Below, piece by piece: positions 33,962 to 42,534 of a stretch of DNA of 64,000 nt. Both the position numbers and the translations under genes were made by a program. Within the stretch, counting starts at the first letter, position 1, and each line of letters starts with the position of its first letter. The stretch is from Motiliproteus sp965230735 (GTDB lineage: Bacteria; Pseudomonadota; Gammaproteobacteria; Pseudomonadales; Balneatricaceae), in contig NZ_OZ246016.1 in assembly GCF_965230735.1 (NCBI RefSeq), forward strand, positions 1,178,001 through 1,242,000. Reading direction: 5' to 3'. The notes below the pieces were generated by a model. It did no database searches. It was not told where the DNA came from and saw nothing but the letters and a program-made list of their open reading frames with translations.

Positions 33962-34582
33962 GTGGCGCGATCAAAGAGTAGTGGCCGTTGGCTGCAGGAA
34001 CATTTCGATGACACCTATGTCCAACGGGCCAAGGACGAAGGATACCGCTCCAGGGCCAGTTTCAAGCTGGTCGAGCTGGATGAGAAGGACCGGTTGTTCC
34101 GGCCGGGGATGACGGTGGTTGATCTCGGGGCCGCGCCCGGAGGCTGGTCGCAGGTGGCTGCAGAGCGGGTTGGTGACGAGGGTTTGGTGATCTCGTCGGA
34201 TATCTTGCCGATGGATTCGTTGGCCGGCGTAACCTTTATTCAGGGGGATTTTACCGAGGAGTCGGTGTACGAACAGATACTCGATGCTATCGATGGGCGT
34301 CCGGTAGACCTTGTAATTTCCGATATGGCCCCCAATATGAGCGGTATGAACGTGATCGATCAACCGCGTTCGATCTATCTGGTCGAGTTGGCGCTGGATC
34401 TGGCCCGTCAGGTTTTAAAGCCGAACGGGGTTTTTCTGGCTAAAGTATTCCAAGGAGAGGGTTTTGATGCGCTGTTGGCTGAGATGCGCCAGAGTTTTGC
34501 CAAAGTGCAGTCGCGTAAACCCGATTCGTCCCGCGCTCGTTCGCGGGAAATTTATCAGCTCTGCCGCGGTTTCAAGGGATAG
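33962..34582 (+). CDS. rlmE: 23S rRNA (uridine-2'-O)-methyltransferase RlmE (FtsJ/RrmJ)
   Basis: A 206-residue SAM-dependent enzyme that methylates U2552 (E. coli numbering) in the 23S A-loop. MARSKSSGRWLQEHFDD opens it, SAM binding is at VVDLGAAPGGWSQVAAE, and the K-D-K-E tetrad includes Asp in VISDMAPNMSG and Lys in FLAKVFQGEG. The GTG at 33962 is preferred over the GTG at 33938 since it matches family N-termini and has GGA at 7 bases; the earlier one has no ribosome binding site. It precedes ftsH. Confidence 0.95.
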   Translation: MARSKSSGRWLQEHFDDTYVQRAKDEGYRSRASFKLVELDEKDRLFRPGMTVVDLGAAPGGWSQVAAERVGDEGLVISSDILPMDSLAGVTFIQGDFTEESVYEQILDAIDGRPVDLVISDMAPNMSGMNVIDQPRSIYLVELALDLARQVLKPNGVFLAKVFQGEGFDALLAEMRQSFAKVQSRKPDSSRARSREIYQLCRGFKG

Positions 34583-34659
34583 AGGCTAAGGTAGAAGTGC
34601 AGAGCGCTGTCGATTCGCATTCAATGGACGGCGCTAAGAAGTAGCTAGAGGAGCTTCGC

Positions 34660-36618
34660 TTGAACGACATGGCTAAAAACCTGGTGCTGTGGCTGATTAT
34701 CGCCGCAGTGCTGTTGACGGTTTTCAACAATTTCAACACTGAGCCTGAATCCAACAAGCTCAGCTATTCGCAGTTTATCGAGCAGGTTCGTAACGACCAG
34801 GTCAGCCGGGTCGTGGTTGATGGCTACGAAATTCGTGGTGATCTGCAGAGCGGCGGTAGCTTCGTGACCATTCGTCCGGCGCTGCAGGATCCGAAACTGG
34901 TCGATGACCTCTACAACCACGGGGTGGTGATCGAGGGTAAACAGCCGGAGCAGCAGAGCATCTGGAGCCAGCTGTTGGTGGCTAGCTTCCCGATTCTGGT
35001 GATCATCGCCGTGTTTATGTTCTTTATGCGCCAGATGCAGGGCGGCGGTGGCGGCAAAGGCGGCCCGATGTCGTTCGGTAAGAGCAAGGCGCGCCTGCTC
35101 AGTGAAGATCAGATCAAAACGACCTTTGCCGATGTGGCCGGGGTTGAAGAGGCCAAGGAAGAGGTTCAAGAGCTGGTTGAATTCTTGAAGGATCCGGGCA
35201 AGTTCCATCGTCTGGGTGGACATATCCCCAAAGGGGTGCTGATGTCCGGCTCGCCGGGTACCGGTAAAACCCTGCTGGCCAAGGCGATCGCCGGCGAAGC
35301 GCGGGTGCCTTTCTTCAGCATCTCCGGTTCCGACTTCGTTGAGATGTTCGTTGGTGTGGGTGCTTCCCGGGTTCGGGATATGTTCGAGCAGGCCAAGAAA
35401 CAGGCACCGTGCATTATCTTTATCGATGAGATCGATGCGGTCGGTCGTCACCGGGGGGCCGGTATGGGCGGCGGTAACGACGAGCGCGAGCAGACGTTGA
35501 ACCAACTGCTGGTTGAGATGGATGGTTTCGAAGGTACCGAAGGCATTATCGTGATCGCGGCAACCAACCGCCCCGATGTGCTCGATAAAGCCTTGTTGCG
35601 TCCGGGACGTTTCGACCGTCAGGTGGTGGTTGGCTTGCCGGATATCCGTGGTCGGGAGCAGATCGTTAAGGTTCATATGCGCAAGGTGCCGCTGGCTGAC
35701 GACGTCAAGCCGGATGTGATTGCGCGAGGAACTCCGGGTTTCTCCGGTGCTGACTTGGCCAACCTGGTGAACGAGGCGGCGCTGTTTGCGGCGCGGGGCA
35801 ACAAGCGTACCGTCAGCATGGATGACTTTGAGAAGGCGAAAGACAAGGTGATGATGGGGGCAGAGCGCCGTTCGATGGTGATGTCTCACGCCGAGCGCCT
35901 GAATACCGCCTACCACGAATCCGGTCACACGATTGTCGGGCGACTGGTCCCTGAGCATGACCCGGTTTACAAAGTATCGATTATCCCGCGTGGTCGAGCC
36001 CTGGGTGTCACCATGTTCCTGCCCGAAGAGGATCGCTACAGCCACTCTCGTCAGTCGATTTTGAGCCAGATCTGTAGTCTCTATGGTGGTCGGATCGCCG
36101 AAGAGATGACTCTGGGGGCCGATGGCGTGACCACAGGGGCTTCCAACGATATTCAGCGCGCTACCCAGCTGGCTCGCAGTATGGTGACCAAATGGGGTCT
36201 GTCTGAGAAGCTGGGGCCGCTGTTGTACGATGACGAAGACGCCGATCCGTGGGGGCGTGCACCGGGGCAGCCGGGCAAGGGAGTTTCCGGGGAAACCGCC
36301 AAGATGATCGACCAGGAAGTCCGCCAGGTTATCGATGATTGCTACGCCCGTGCCGAGCAGATTCTGACCGATAACCGCGATATTCTTGAGTCGATGACCC
36401 AGGCGTTGATGAAATACGAAACTCTGGATTCGGACCAGATCGATCAGTTGATGGCGCGTCAGCCGGTATCCGAGCCGGAGGGCTGGGAGGATGACAATAA
36501 TCGTTCCGGTGGTGAAACCGCCGAAAGCGATGAGACCATCAGTGATTCGCTGTCGGATAATCAGTCCGATGACGATACCGAGTCGGGGATGGAAGCACCG
36601 GATAAGCCGATTCACTGA
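34660..36618 (+). CDS. ftsH: ATP-dependent zinc metalloprotease FtsH
   Basis: A 652-residue inner-membrane AAA+ protease degrading LpxC, sigma32 and misassembled membrane proteins. Two transmembrane segments (about 5-24 and 105-124) flank a periplasmic domain. The AAA domain has Walker A GSPGTGKT, Walker B IIFIDEIDAVG and the SRH. The protease site is YHESGHTIV, an HExxH motif. The C-terminus is acidic and low in complexity. The TTG start at 34660 is chosen because GAGGAG lies 7 bases upstream; the ATG at 34669 is too far from it. Confidence 0.97.
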   Translation: MNDMAKNLVLWLIIAAVLLTVFNNFNTEPESNKLSYSQFIEQVRNDQVSRVVVDGYEIRGDLQSGGSFVTIRPALQDPKLVDDLYNHGVVIEGKQPEQQSIWSQLLVASFPILVIIAVFMFFMRQMQGGGGGKGGPMSFGKSKARLLSEDQIKTTFADVAGVEEAKEEVQELVEFLKDPGKFHRLGGHIPKGVLMSGSPGTGKTLLAKAIAGEARVPFFSISGSDFVEMFVGVGASRVRDMFEQAKKQAPCIIFIDEIDAVGRHRGAGMGGGNDEREQTLNQLLVEMDGFEGTEGIIVIAATNRPDVLDKALLRPGRFDRQVVVGLPDIRGREQIVKVHMRKVPLADDVKPDVIARGTPGFSGADLANLVNEAALFAARGNKRTVSMDDFEKAKDKVMMGAERRSMVMSHAERLNTAYHESGHTIVGRLVPEHDPVYKVSIIPRGRALGVTMFLPEEDRYSHSRQSILSQICSLYGGRIAEEMTLGADGVTTGASNDIQRATQLARSMVTKWGLSEKLGPLLYDDEDADPWGRAPGQPGKGVSGETAKMIDQEVRQVIDDCYARAEQILTDNRDILESMTQALMKYETLDSDQIDQLMARQPVSEPEGWEDDNNRSGGETAESDETISDSLSDNQSDDDTESGMEAPDKPIH

Positions 36619-36639
36619 TCCGGTTGTCTGATCCTCATG

Positions 36640-36667
36640 AAAGGTCGACCTTGGGTCGGCCTTTTTC
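36640..36667 (+). terminator. Terminator between ftsH and folP
   Basis: AAAGGTCGACC with loop TTG and GGTCGGCCTTT (one G-T type mismatch) followed by a T-run. It partly separates ftsH from folP transcription. Confidence 0.85.
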
Positions 36668-36698
36668 TTGTTTGAAGATTCGTGATTACAGGGTGGCT

Positions 36699-37553
36699 AT
36701 GGCCAATATGTTCCGTTTCGGCACGCGCGAGTTGCCGCTAGATACGCCTCAGGTGATGGGGATTCTGAACGTAACGCCGGACTCCTTCTCCGATGGGGGA
36801 CAGTTGTATCAGGGTGGCCGGGTCGCGTTGGACGACGTGTTGCATCGCGCAGCAGCGATGGTTGATGCCGGTGCGACTTTGTTGGATGTCGGTGGCGAGT
36901 CGACCCGCCCCGGCGCAGATCCGGTATCCGAGCAGCAGGAGTTGGATCGGGTGGTGCCGGTGGTTGAAGCGCTGGCGGCCGAGTTTGATGTGGTGGTGTC
37001 GGTGGATACCAGTACCGCGTCGGTAATAGAACACAGCGCGGCGGTCGGTGCCGGTCTGATCAATGATGTTCGGGCGCTGCAGCGCGACGGCGCCTTGCAG
37101 GCGGCAGCCGCCAGTGGGCTGCCGGTTTGTTTGATGCATATGCAGGGCCAGCCCCGAACGATGCAGGATGCCCCCGAATATCAGGATGTGGTCGCGCAGG
37201 TCGGGGAGTTTCTACAATCGCGCATGCAGGCTTGCGTTGATGCGGGTATTGATTCAACGCAGCTGTTGCTTGATCCCGGTTTTGGTTTTGGTAAGAGCCT
37301 GGCGCATAATTTACAGCTTCTGCAGCGGCTGGATCGGTTGCAGTCGTTGGGTGCGCCGTTGCTGGTGGGGGTCTCGCGTAAGTCGATGATTGGTGCCCTG
37401 TTGGATAAAGAGGTTGATCAGCGGTTGTACGGCAGCTTGGCGGCGGCGGCGTTGGCGTTGGTCAAGGGTGCCTGGATTCTGCGGGTGCATGATGTGGAGG
37501 CAACACAGGATGTTGCCAAGGTCTGTCAGGCGGTGATGCAGGCAGACGCATAG
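36699..37553 (+). CDS. folP: Dihydropteroate synthase
   Basis: A 284-residue folate-pathway enzyme that joins p-aminobenzoate to dihydropterin pyrophosphate, the sulfonamide target. VMGILNVTPDSFSDGG is the first signature and DVGGESTRPGADPVS the second, with the pterin pocket at LLDPGFGFGKSLAHN. The ATG at 36699 with GGGTGG upstream gives the family length; the frame is open further back but into the ftsH terminator. glmM follows at 19 bp. Confidence 0.95.
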   Translation: MANMFRFGTRELPLDTPQVMGILNVTPDSFSDGGQLYQGGRVALDDVLHRAAAMVDAGATLLDVGGESTRPGADPVSEQQELDRVVPVVEALAAEFDVVVSVDTSTASVIEHSAAVGAGLINDVRALQRDGALQAAAASGLPVCLMHMQGQPRTMQDAPEYQDVVAQVGEFLQSRMQACVDAGIDSTQLLLDPGFGFGKSLAHNLQLLQRLDRLQSLGAPLLVGVSRKSMIGALLDKEVDQRLYGSLAAAALALVKGAWILRVHDVEATQDVAKVCQAVMQADA

Positions 37554-37572
37554 AGTAAGAGGAAGGGTTGGC

Positions 37573-38913
37573 GTGTCTAGAAAATATTTTGGTACCGATG
37601 GTATTCGTGGGCAGGTGGGTGAGTTTCCGATCACCCCGGACTTTGTTCTTAAGCTGGGTTGGGCGGCCGGCAAGGTGTTTGCGCGCCAGGGGCGCAGCAA
37701 GATCCTGATCGGCAAAGATACACGGATCTCGGGCTATATGTTCGAGTCTGCGCTGGAGGCCGGATTGGCGGCCGCCGGGGTTGATTCGCTGTTGCTGGGT
37801 CCGATGCCGACGCCGGCGATCGCGTACCTGACCCGGACCTTCCGCGCCGATGCCGGTATCGTGATCAGTGCCTCCCACAATCATTATGCCGATAACGGCA
37901 TCAAGTTTTTTTCCGCTAACGGCACCAAACTGCCTGACGAGATTGAAACTGCCATCGAGGCGCAGATGGATCTGGCGATGACCACGGCCGATTCGGCTTC
38001 GTTGGGTAAGGCGCGTCGGGTTGAAGATGCCGCTGGCCGCTATATCGAGTTTTGCAAAGGAACCGTGCCCCGGGGATTGACCTTGAAAGGACTTCGGATC
38101 GTGGTCGATTGCGCCAACGGTGCCACCTACCATATCGCCCCGAAAGTGCTGAGTGAGCTGGGTGCCGAAGTGTTGGAGCTGTCGACCGCACCGGATGGTA
38201 TCAATATCAATGAAGGCTGTGGTTCAACGTCACCGGAACTGCTGCGCAAGATCGTTGTGGCCGAGAAGGCTGATCTTGGGGTGGCGTTTGATGGCGATGG
38301 TGATCGCCTGATCATGGTCGATCACCAGGGTGAAGAGGTCGATGGCGACGAGCTGTTGGTGATCATCGCGTTGGCGTTGAAGGCCGAAGGTCAGTTACAA
38401 GGTGGTGTGGTCGGCACTCAAATGAGTAACTTCGGGATGGAGCTGGCGTTAAAGCAGCATGCTATTCCGTTTGTGCGTGCCAAAGTTGGCGATCGCTATG
38501 TGATGGAAGAGTTGGCCAGTCATGACTGGAGTCTCGGCGGTGAATCCTCGGGGCATATCATCTGCCGGAATCTGACCACCACGGGAGACGGTATCGTGGC
38601 AGCTTTGCAGGTGTTGCAGGCAATGGTCAGCCAGGGGCGGACTCTGGCGGAGCTCAAGGCCAGTATGAACAAGCTGCCCCAGCATATGGTCAATGTGCGT
38701 CTGCTGCAGAAGAGTGATCCGACTCAGTTGCCAAAGGTGCAGCAGGCCGTGCGTGATGTTGAGCAGGCGTTGGATGGACAAGGGCGGGTGCTGTTGCGCC
38801 CTTCGGGCACCGAACCGGTGGTTCGGGTGATGGTCGAAGGTGGTGATCTTGCCAAGGTTCGTCAGCTGTCCGAGCAGTTGGCTGGCGAGGTCGAGCGGGC
38901 AATTCAGGTCTGA
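37573..38913 (+). CDS. glmM: Phosphoglucosamine mutase
   Basis: A 446-residue enzyme converting glucosamine-6-phosphate to glucosamine-1-phosphate for UDP-GlcNAc. The phosphoserine loop is GIVISASHNHYADNG, with Ser101 the phosphorylated residue. The magnesium loop is AFDGDGDRLIMVD, the sugar loop GGESSGHI and the phosphate loop RPSGTEPVVRVMVEG. It starts at a GTG with GGAAGG upstream. The folP-glmM-tpiA-secG order is conserved in related bacteria. Confidence 0.97.
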   Translation: MSRKYFGTDGIRGQVGEFPITPDFVLKLGWAAGKVFARQGRSKILIGKDTRISGYMFESALEAGLAAAGVDSLLLGPMPTPAIAYLTRTFRADAGIVISASHNHYADNGIKFFSANGTKLPDEIETAIEAQMDLAMTTADSASLGKARRVEDAAGRYIEFCKGTVPRGLTLKGLRIVVDCANGATYHIAPKVLSELGAEVLELSTAPDGININEGCGSTSPELLRKIVVAEKADLGVAFDGDGDRLIMVDHQGEEVDGDELLVIIALALKAEGQLQGGVVGTQMSNFGMELALKQHAIPFVRAKVGDRYVMEELASHDWSLGGESSGHIICRNLTTTGDGIVAALQVLQAMVSQGRTLAELKASMNKLPQHMVNVRLLQKSDPTQLPKVQQAVRDVEQALDGQGRVLLRPSGTEPVVRVMVEGGDLAKVRQLSEQLAGEVERAIQV

Positions 38914-38990
38914 GTTGCAGCGTCTCGCTGGGCTGTACCGAACCGTCATATATGGGCTTTTAAATGCGCCGCATAGCATGGCAAATTTCC

Positions 38991-39019
38991 TTGTAACTTC
39001 AGGGTAACTTGTTTAGTAT
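38991..39019 (+). promoter_or_regulatory. Candidate promoter of tpiA-secG
   Basis: TTGTAA (38991-38996), 17-bp spacer, TAGTAT (39014-39019) in the 136-bp gap before tpiA. Each hexamer matches the sigma70 consensus at four of six positions. Confidence 0.55.
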
Positions 39020-39049
39020 TGCGACCCGCTTGAGAGAGGGGTAGGGAAG

Positions 39050-39808
39050 ATGCGACAGCTGCTGGTTGCCGGTAACTGGAAAATGAATGGTTCGCAGTCG
39101 AGTATTGCGGAGCTGCTGTCTGGGCTGAAAGCTCAGCTTTCTGGCGTTTCCGGTGTGAATGTTGCGGTTTGCCCTTCTGCGGTTTTCCTCGATCGAGTCG
39201 GTGACCTGATCGATGGCTCAAACATTGAGCTTGGCGCTCAAACCGTGAGTGAATTTGATTCGGGTGCTTACACCGGCGAAAACTCAGTCTCCATGCTTAA
39301 GGAGCTGGGCTGTCGATATGTGATCGTAGGGCACTCCGAACGCCGCAGTCTGTTCGGCGAGACGGATGCTCAGGTTGTTGCCAAATATCAGGCGGTTCGT
39401 GAAGCGGGGCTAACGCCGATTCTTTGTGTCGGTGAAACCCTGGAGGAGCGAGAGCAGGGCCGGGCCCAGGAAGTGATCGCTTCCCAGTTGGGCGCCGTTC
39501 TTGATGCCCTGGGCGTCGAAGCCCTGGAACAGGCGGTTGTGGCCTATGAGCCGGTTTGGGCGATCGGTACCGGTAAGACGGCGACTCCGGATCAGGCTCA
39601 GGAAGTACACGGCCAGATTCGTGCTCAGGTAGCGCAGAACGATGCAGCAATCGCCGAGCAACTGCTGATTTTGTATGGCGGCAGTGTCAATGCGGGTAAT
39701 GCGGAGACCCTGTTCTCGATGGCGGACATCGATGGCGGTCTGGTCGGCGGTGCCTCGCTGAAAGTAGAAGATTTTGTCACGATCTGTCGCGCAGCGACGA
39801 ACCAATAA
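39050..39808 (+). CDS. tpiA: Triose-phosphate isomerase
   Basis: A 252-residue TIM-barrel enzyme interconverting dihydroxyacetone phosphate and glyceraldehyde 3-phosphate. GNWKMNG carries the active-site Lys, VIVGHSERR the electrophilic His, and VAYEPVWAIGTGKTATPDQA the catalytic Glu and loop 6. LYGGSVN forms part of the phosphate site. GAGAGAGG-type ribosome binding sequence precedes the ATG. secG follows at 27 bp. Confidence 0.97.
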   Translation: MRQLLVAGNWKMNGSQSSIAELLSGLKAQLSGVSGVNVAVCPSAVFLDRVGDLIDGSNIELGAQTVSEFDSGAYTGENSVSMLKELGCRYVIVGHSERRSLFGETDAQVVAKYQAVREAGLTPILCVGETLEEREQGRAQEVIASQLGAVLDALGVEALEQAVVAYEPVWAIGTGKTATPDQAQEVHGQIRAQVAQNDAAIAEQLLILYGGSVNAGNAETLFSMADIDGGLVGGASLKVEDFVTICRAATNQ

Positions 39809-39835
39809 AGCTGAAGTGACGGACGGGTTGTAACT

Positions 39836-40189
39836 ATGGAAGCTATTGAGAGTATTGTTCTTATTGCTCACGTGCTGCTGGCAATCGCGCTGATCGCGCT
39901 GGTTCTGCTGCAGCAGGGAAAAGGTGCGGAAGCCGGTGCGGCTTTCGGCAGCGGTGCGTCCCAGACCATGTTTGGTAGTCAGGGTTCGGCCAGTTTTCTG
40001 AGCCGGCTGACCGCAATCATGGCGACCGGTATCTTTCTGACCAGTTTTGCGCTGGCGGTCTACGCCAAGCAGAAGGCGGGTGCGATTGCCGAAGAAGGAG
40101 TCCCGACGCCGGTCGTGGTAGAACAGCCGATCGAAGCACCTGCGCTGGAAGAGTCGAAGCCGTCATCTGACGTGCCCACAGCCGACTAA
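39836..40189 (+). CDS. secG: Preprotein translocase subunit SecG
   Basis: A 117-residue membrane subunit of the SecYEG channel. Two transmembrane helices (about 5-25 and 55-75) flank the conserved LLQQGKGAEAGAAFGSGASQ and TMFGSQGSASFLSRLTAI. The C-terminal tail is acidic and proline-rich. The next gene is tRNA-Leu, as in E. coli and Pseudomonas. Confidence 0.95.
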   Translation: MEAIESIVLIAHVLLAIALIALVLLQQGKGAEAGAAFGSGASQTMFGSQGSASFLSRLTAIMATGIFLTSFALAVYAKQKAGAIAEEGVPTPVVVEQPIEAPALEESKPSSDVPTAD

Positions 40190-40213
40190 CAGCAGCGGCT
40201 GACAATCAGATTT

Positions 40214-40300
40214 GCCGAGGTGGTGGAATTGGTAGACACGCTATCTTGAGGGGGTAGTGACCTATTGGTCGTGCGGGTTCAAGTCCCGCTCTCGGCACCA
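40214..40300 (+). tRNA. tRNA-Leu (anticodon GAG)
   Basis: An 87-nt class II tRNA with a long variable arm and encoded CCA. The acceptor GCCGAGG pairs with CTCGGC, and the anticodon stem-loop CTATC-TTGAGGG-GGTAG gives GAG. It follows secG as in related genomes; the initiator tRNA-Met often found next is not present. Confidence 0.95.
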
Positions 40301-40308
40301 ACCTTAAA

Positions 40309-40339
40309 GCAACCGAACTTGAATAAGCCGGTTGCTGGT
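40309..40339 (+). terminator. Weak hairpin after tRNA-Leu
   Basis: GCAACCG (40309-40315) pairs with CGGTTGC (40329-40335), followed by TGGTTTT. It is the first of four hairpins before rimP. Confidence 0.45.
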
Positions 40340-40405
40340 TTTATACTCTGTTCCGCAAATTTGGCAGGCTCGATAGCCTGGCTGAATTTAAGAGGCAGAT
40401 TTAAA

Positions 40406-40437
40406 ACAAAAAGCCCCTTTAAAAGGGGCTTTTTGTT
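40406..40437 (+). terminator. Strong terminator downstream of tRNA-Leu
   Basis: ACAAAAAGCCCCTTTT pairs perfectly with AAAAGGGGCTTTTTGT. The T-run lies within the right arm, and the symmetric A-run means it could also act on the opposite strand. Confidence 0.92.
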
Positions 40438-40443
40438 AGGCGC

Positions 40444-40480
40444 AAAAAAGCCGGGCGGTTAGTACTGTGGCCGGTTTTTT
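40444..40480 (+). terminator. Second terminator-like hairpin in the rimP leader
   Basis: AAAAAAG-CCGG (40444-40454) and CCGG-TTTTTT (40471-40480) pair with one bulged G around a 16-base loop; the arm ends in six Ts. Confidence 0.5.
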
Positions 40481-40483
40481 GAG

Positions 40484-40507
40484 AAATGGGTCTTTGACCC
40501 ATTTTTT
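40484..40507 (+). terminator. Third terminator-like hairpin in the rimP leader
   Basis: AAATGGGTC and GACCCATTT form a perfect 9-bp stem with loop TTT, followed by more Ts, ending 31 bp before the rimP start. It would act as a terminator or attenuator on any transcript entering rimP from upstream. Confidence 0.8.
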
Positions 40508-40537
40508 GTTTCTGGAATAAGCACGGTTGAGGTGTAA

Positions 40538-40996
40538 GTGGCAACCAAAAATGAACAGCTCAATGCGCTGATCGAGCCGGTAGTGACCGGGCTCGGCTAT
40601 CAGCTCTGGGGAATCGACTTCGCTTCCCAGGGGCGTCATAGCGTGTTGCGGATTTTTATCGACGCCGAGGCCGGTATTTCGGTAGACGATTGCGCAGCCG
40701 TTAGTCGTCAGGTTAGTGGCGTAATGGATGTAGAAGACCCGATCAGCACGGAATATACCCTGGAGGTTTCATCTCCGGGTATGGATCGCCCGCTGTTTAC
40801 GCTGGAGCAGTTTGCTCAGTATGTTGGTCACCAGGTCCAAGTACGCCTGCGCAGTCCTTATGAAGGACGGCGCAAATTCAGCGGCCTGCTAAAGGGCGTT
40901 GAGGATGAGGATGTTGTTATTGAGGTCGATCAGCATGAGTACCTGCTGCCGATCGACAGTATTGACAAAGCGAATGTCGTGCCCCGGTTCGAATAA
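40538..40996 (+). CDS. rimP: Ribosome maturation factor RimP
   Basis: A 152-residue factor for 30S assembly. IEPVVTGLGYQLWGIDF opens the alpha/beta N-terminal domain, followed by LRIFIDAEAGISVDDC and YTLEVSSPGMDRPLF, and a C-terminal SH3-like barrel. It starts at a GTG with GAGGTG-type ribosome binding sequence. It heads the rimP-nusA-infB-rbfA-truB operon. Confidence 0.95.
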   Translation: MATKNEQLNALIEPVVTGLGYQLWGIDFASQGRHSVLRIFIDAEAGISVDDCAAVSRQVSGVMDVEDPISTEYTLEVSSPGMDRPLFTLEQFAQYVGHQVQVRLRSPYEGRRKFSGLLKGVEDEDVVIEVDQHEYLLPIDSIDKANVVPRFE

Positions 40997-41019
40997 CCGG
41001 AGTTTGAAGAGGCAGTGGA

Positions 41020-42510
41020 ATGAATAAAGAGATTCTTCTGGTTGTTGAAGCCGTATCCAACGAGAAAGATGTCCCCAAAAGCGTGATTTTTGAGGCGATT
41101 GAGCTGGCGTTGGCAACCGCGACCAAAAAGCGTTATGACGAGGAAGCCGATATTCGCGTCCTGATCGATCGTGACAGTGGCGATTACGAAACTTTCCGTA
41201 CTTGGCGGGTTATGCCGGATGATGAGTTGGCGCAACTGGGTACCGAGCTGACGCTGGAAGAGGCCCACGAGAAGGATCCTGCGCTGGTCGCCGGTGATGT
41301 CTACGAAGAGCAGGTCGAGTCGATCGCGTTCGGCCGTATCGCCGCCCAAACCGCCAAGCAGGTTATCGTCCAGAAAGTTCGCGAAGCCGAGCGTGCCAAG
41401 GTGGTTGAAGAGTACCTGGATCGGGTCGGTGAACTGGTTAGCGGTACCGTTAAGAAGGTCACCCGTGACAATGTCATCGTGGATCTGGGCAACAACGCCG
41501 AAGCGCTGCTGGGTCGTGACCAGCTGATCGGTCGTGAGACCTTCCGGATGGGCGATCGGGTTCGTGCGGTGCTGCAGGAAGTCCGTAGCGAAAGCCGTGG
41601 CCCACAGCTGTTCCTGAGCCGTACTTCTCCGGAGATGCTGATCGAGCTGTTCAAGATCGAAGTGCCGGAGATCTCCGAAGAGGTGATCGAGATTCGTGGC
41701 GCGGCCCGGGATCCGGGCTCTCGAGCCAAGATCGCGGTGAAGACCAACGACGGCCGTATCGATCCGGTTGGTGCCTGCGTCGGTATGCGCGGTTCGCGGG
41801 TCCAGGCCGTTTCCGGTGAGCTGGACGGTGAGCGGGTCGATATCATCCTGTGGGACGACAACCCGGCCCAGCTGGTCATCAACGCGATGGCACCGGCCGA
41901 AGTCGCCTCCATCATCATCGATGAAGATCGCCACTCGATGGACGTGGCGGTGGAAGAGGATAACCTGGCGATGGCGATCGGTCGTGGTGGCCAGAATGTC
42001 CGTCTGGCCAGCGAGCTGACCGGTTGGGAACTGAACGTCATGACCGACGAAGAAGTGTCCGCCAAGCAGCAGGAAGAGTCAGCCGGTATCGCCGAGACCT
42101 TTGTTGAGCATCTGGATATCGACGAAGAGTTCGCCGAGATGCTGGTGATGGAAGGCTTCACCTCGCTGGAAGAGGTGGCTTACGTCCCGCTGGAAGAGAT
42201 GCTTGAAATTGAAGGCCTGGACGAAGAGATCATCAATGAGCTTCGTTCCCGTGCCAAGGACGCGCTGCTGAATATGGCGCTGGCGTCCGAAGAGAAACTG
42301 GATGACGCTGAGCCGGCGGATGATCTGCTCAACATGGACGGTATGGACCGTCACCTGGCTTTTGTACTGGCCAGCAAAGGCGTTATCACTATGGAAGACC
42401 TGGCTGAACAGTCGATCGACGATCTGATGGAGATTGAAGATATGACCGAAGACAAGGCCGGTGAACTGATCATGACAGCCCGCGCGCCTTGGTTCGCGGA
42501 TGCAGAGTAA
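41020..42510 (+). CDS. nusA: Transcription termination/antitermination factor NusA
   Basis: A 496-residue RNA polymerase-associated protein that controls pausing, termination and antitermination. In order: an N-terminal polymerase-binding domain (about 1-135), S1 (about 136-200), two KH domains (about 200-345, with MAIGRGGQNVRLA) and two acidic C-terminal repeats as in E. coli, ending MTARAPWF. NusA assists hairpin termination, which is relevant to the hairpins in the leader of its own operon. Confidence 0.97.
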   Translation: MNKEILLVVEAVSNEKDVPKSVIFEAIELALATATKKRYDEEADIRVLIDRDSGDYETFRTWRVMPDDELAQLGTELTLEEAHEKDPALVAGDVYEEQVESIAFGRIAAQTAKQVIVQKVREAERAKVVEEYLDRVGELVSGTVKKVTRDNVIVDLGNNAEALLGRDQLIGRETFRMGDRVRAVLQEVRSESRGPQLFLSRTSPEMLIELFKIEVPEISEEVIEIRGAARDPGSRAKIAVKTNDGRIDPVGACVGMRGSRVQAVSGELDGERVDIILWDDNPAQLVINAMAPAEVASIIIDEDRHSMDVAVEEDNLAMAIGRGGQNVRLASELTGWELNVMTDEEVSAKQQEESAGIAETFVEHLDIDEEFAEMLVMEGFTSLEEVAYVPLEEMLEIEGLDEEIINELRSRAKDALLNMALASEEKLDDAEPADDLLNMDGMDRHLAFVLASKGVITMEDLAEQSIDDLMEIEDMTEDKAGELIMTARAPWFADAE

Positions 42511-42534
42511 CGATTCAACAGGAGCACCAATTCA

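Noticed and set aside
34645..36615. A 656-residue open frame on the minus strand opposite ftsH
   Set aside because: It mirrors ftsH almost exactly, has a composition rich in His, Arg and Gln without domains, and is the usual GC-driven shadow of a strongly coding opposite strand.
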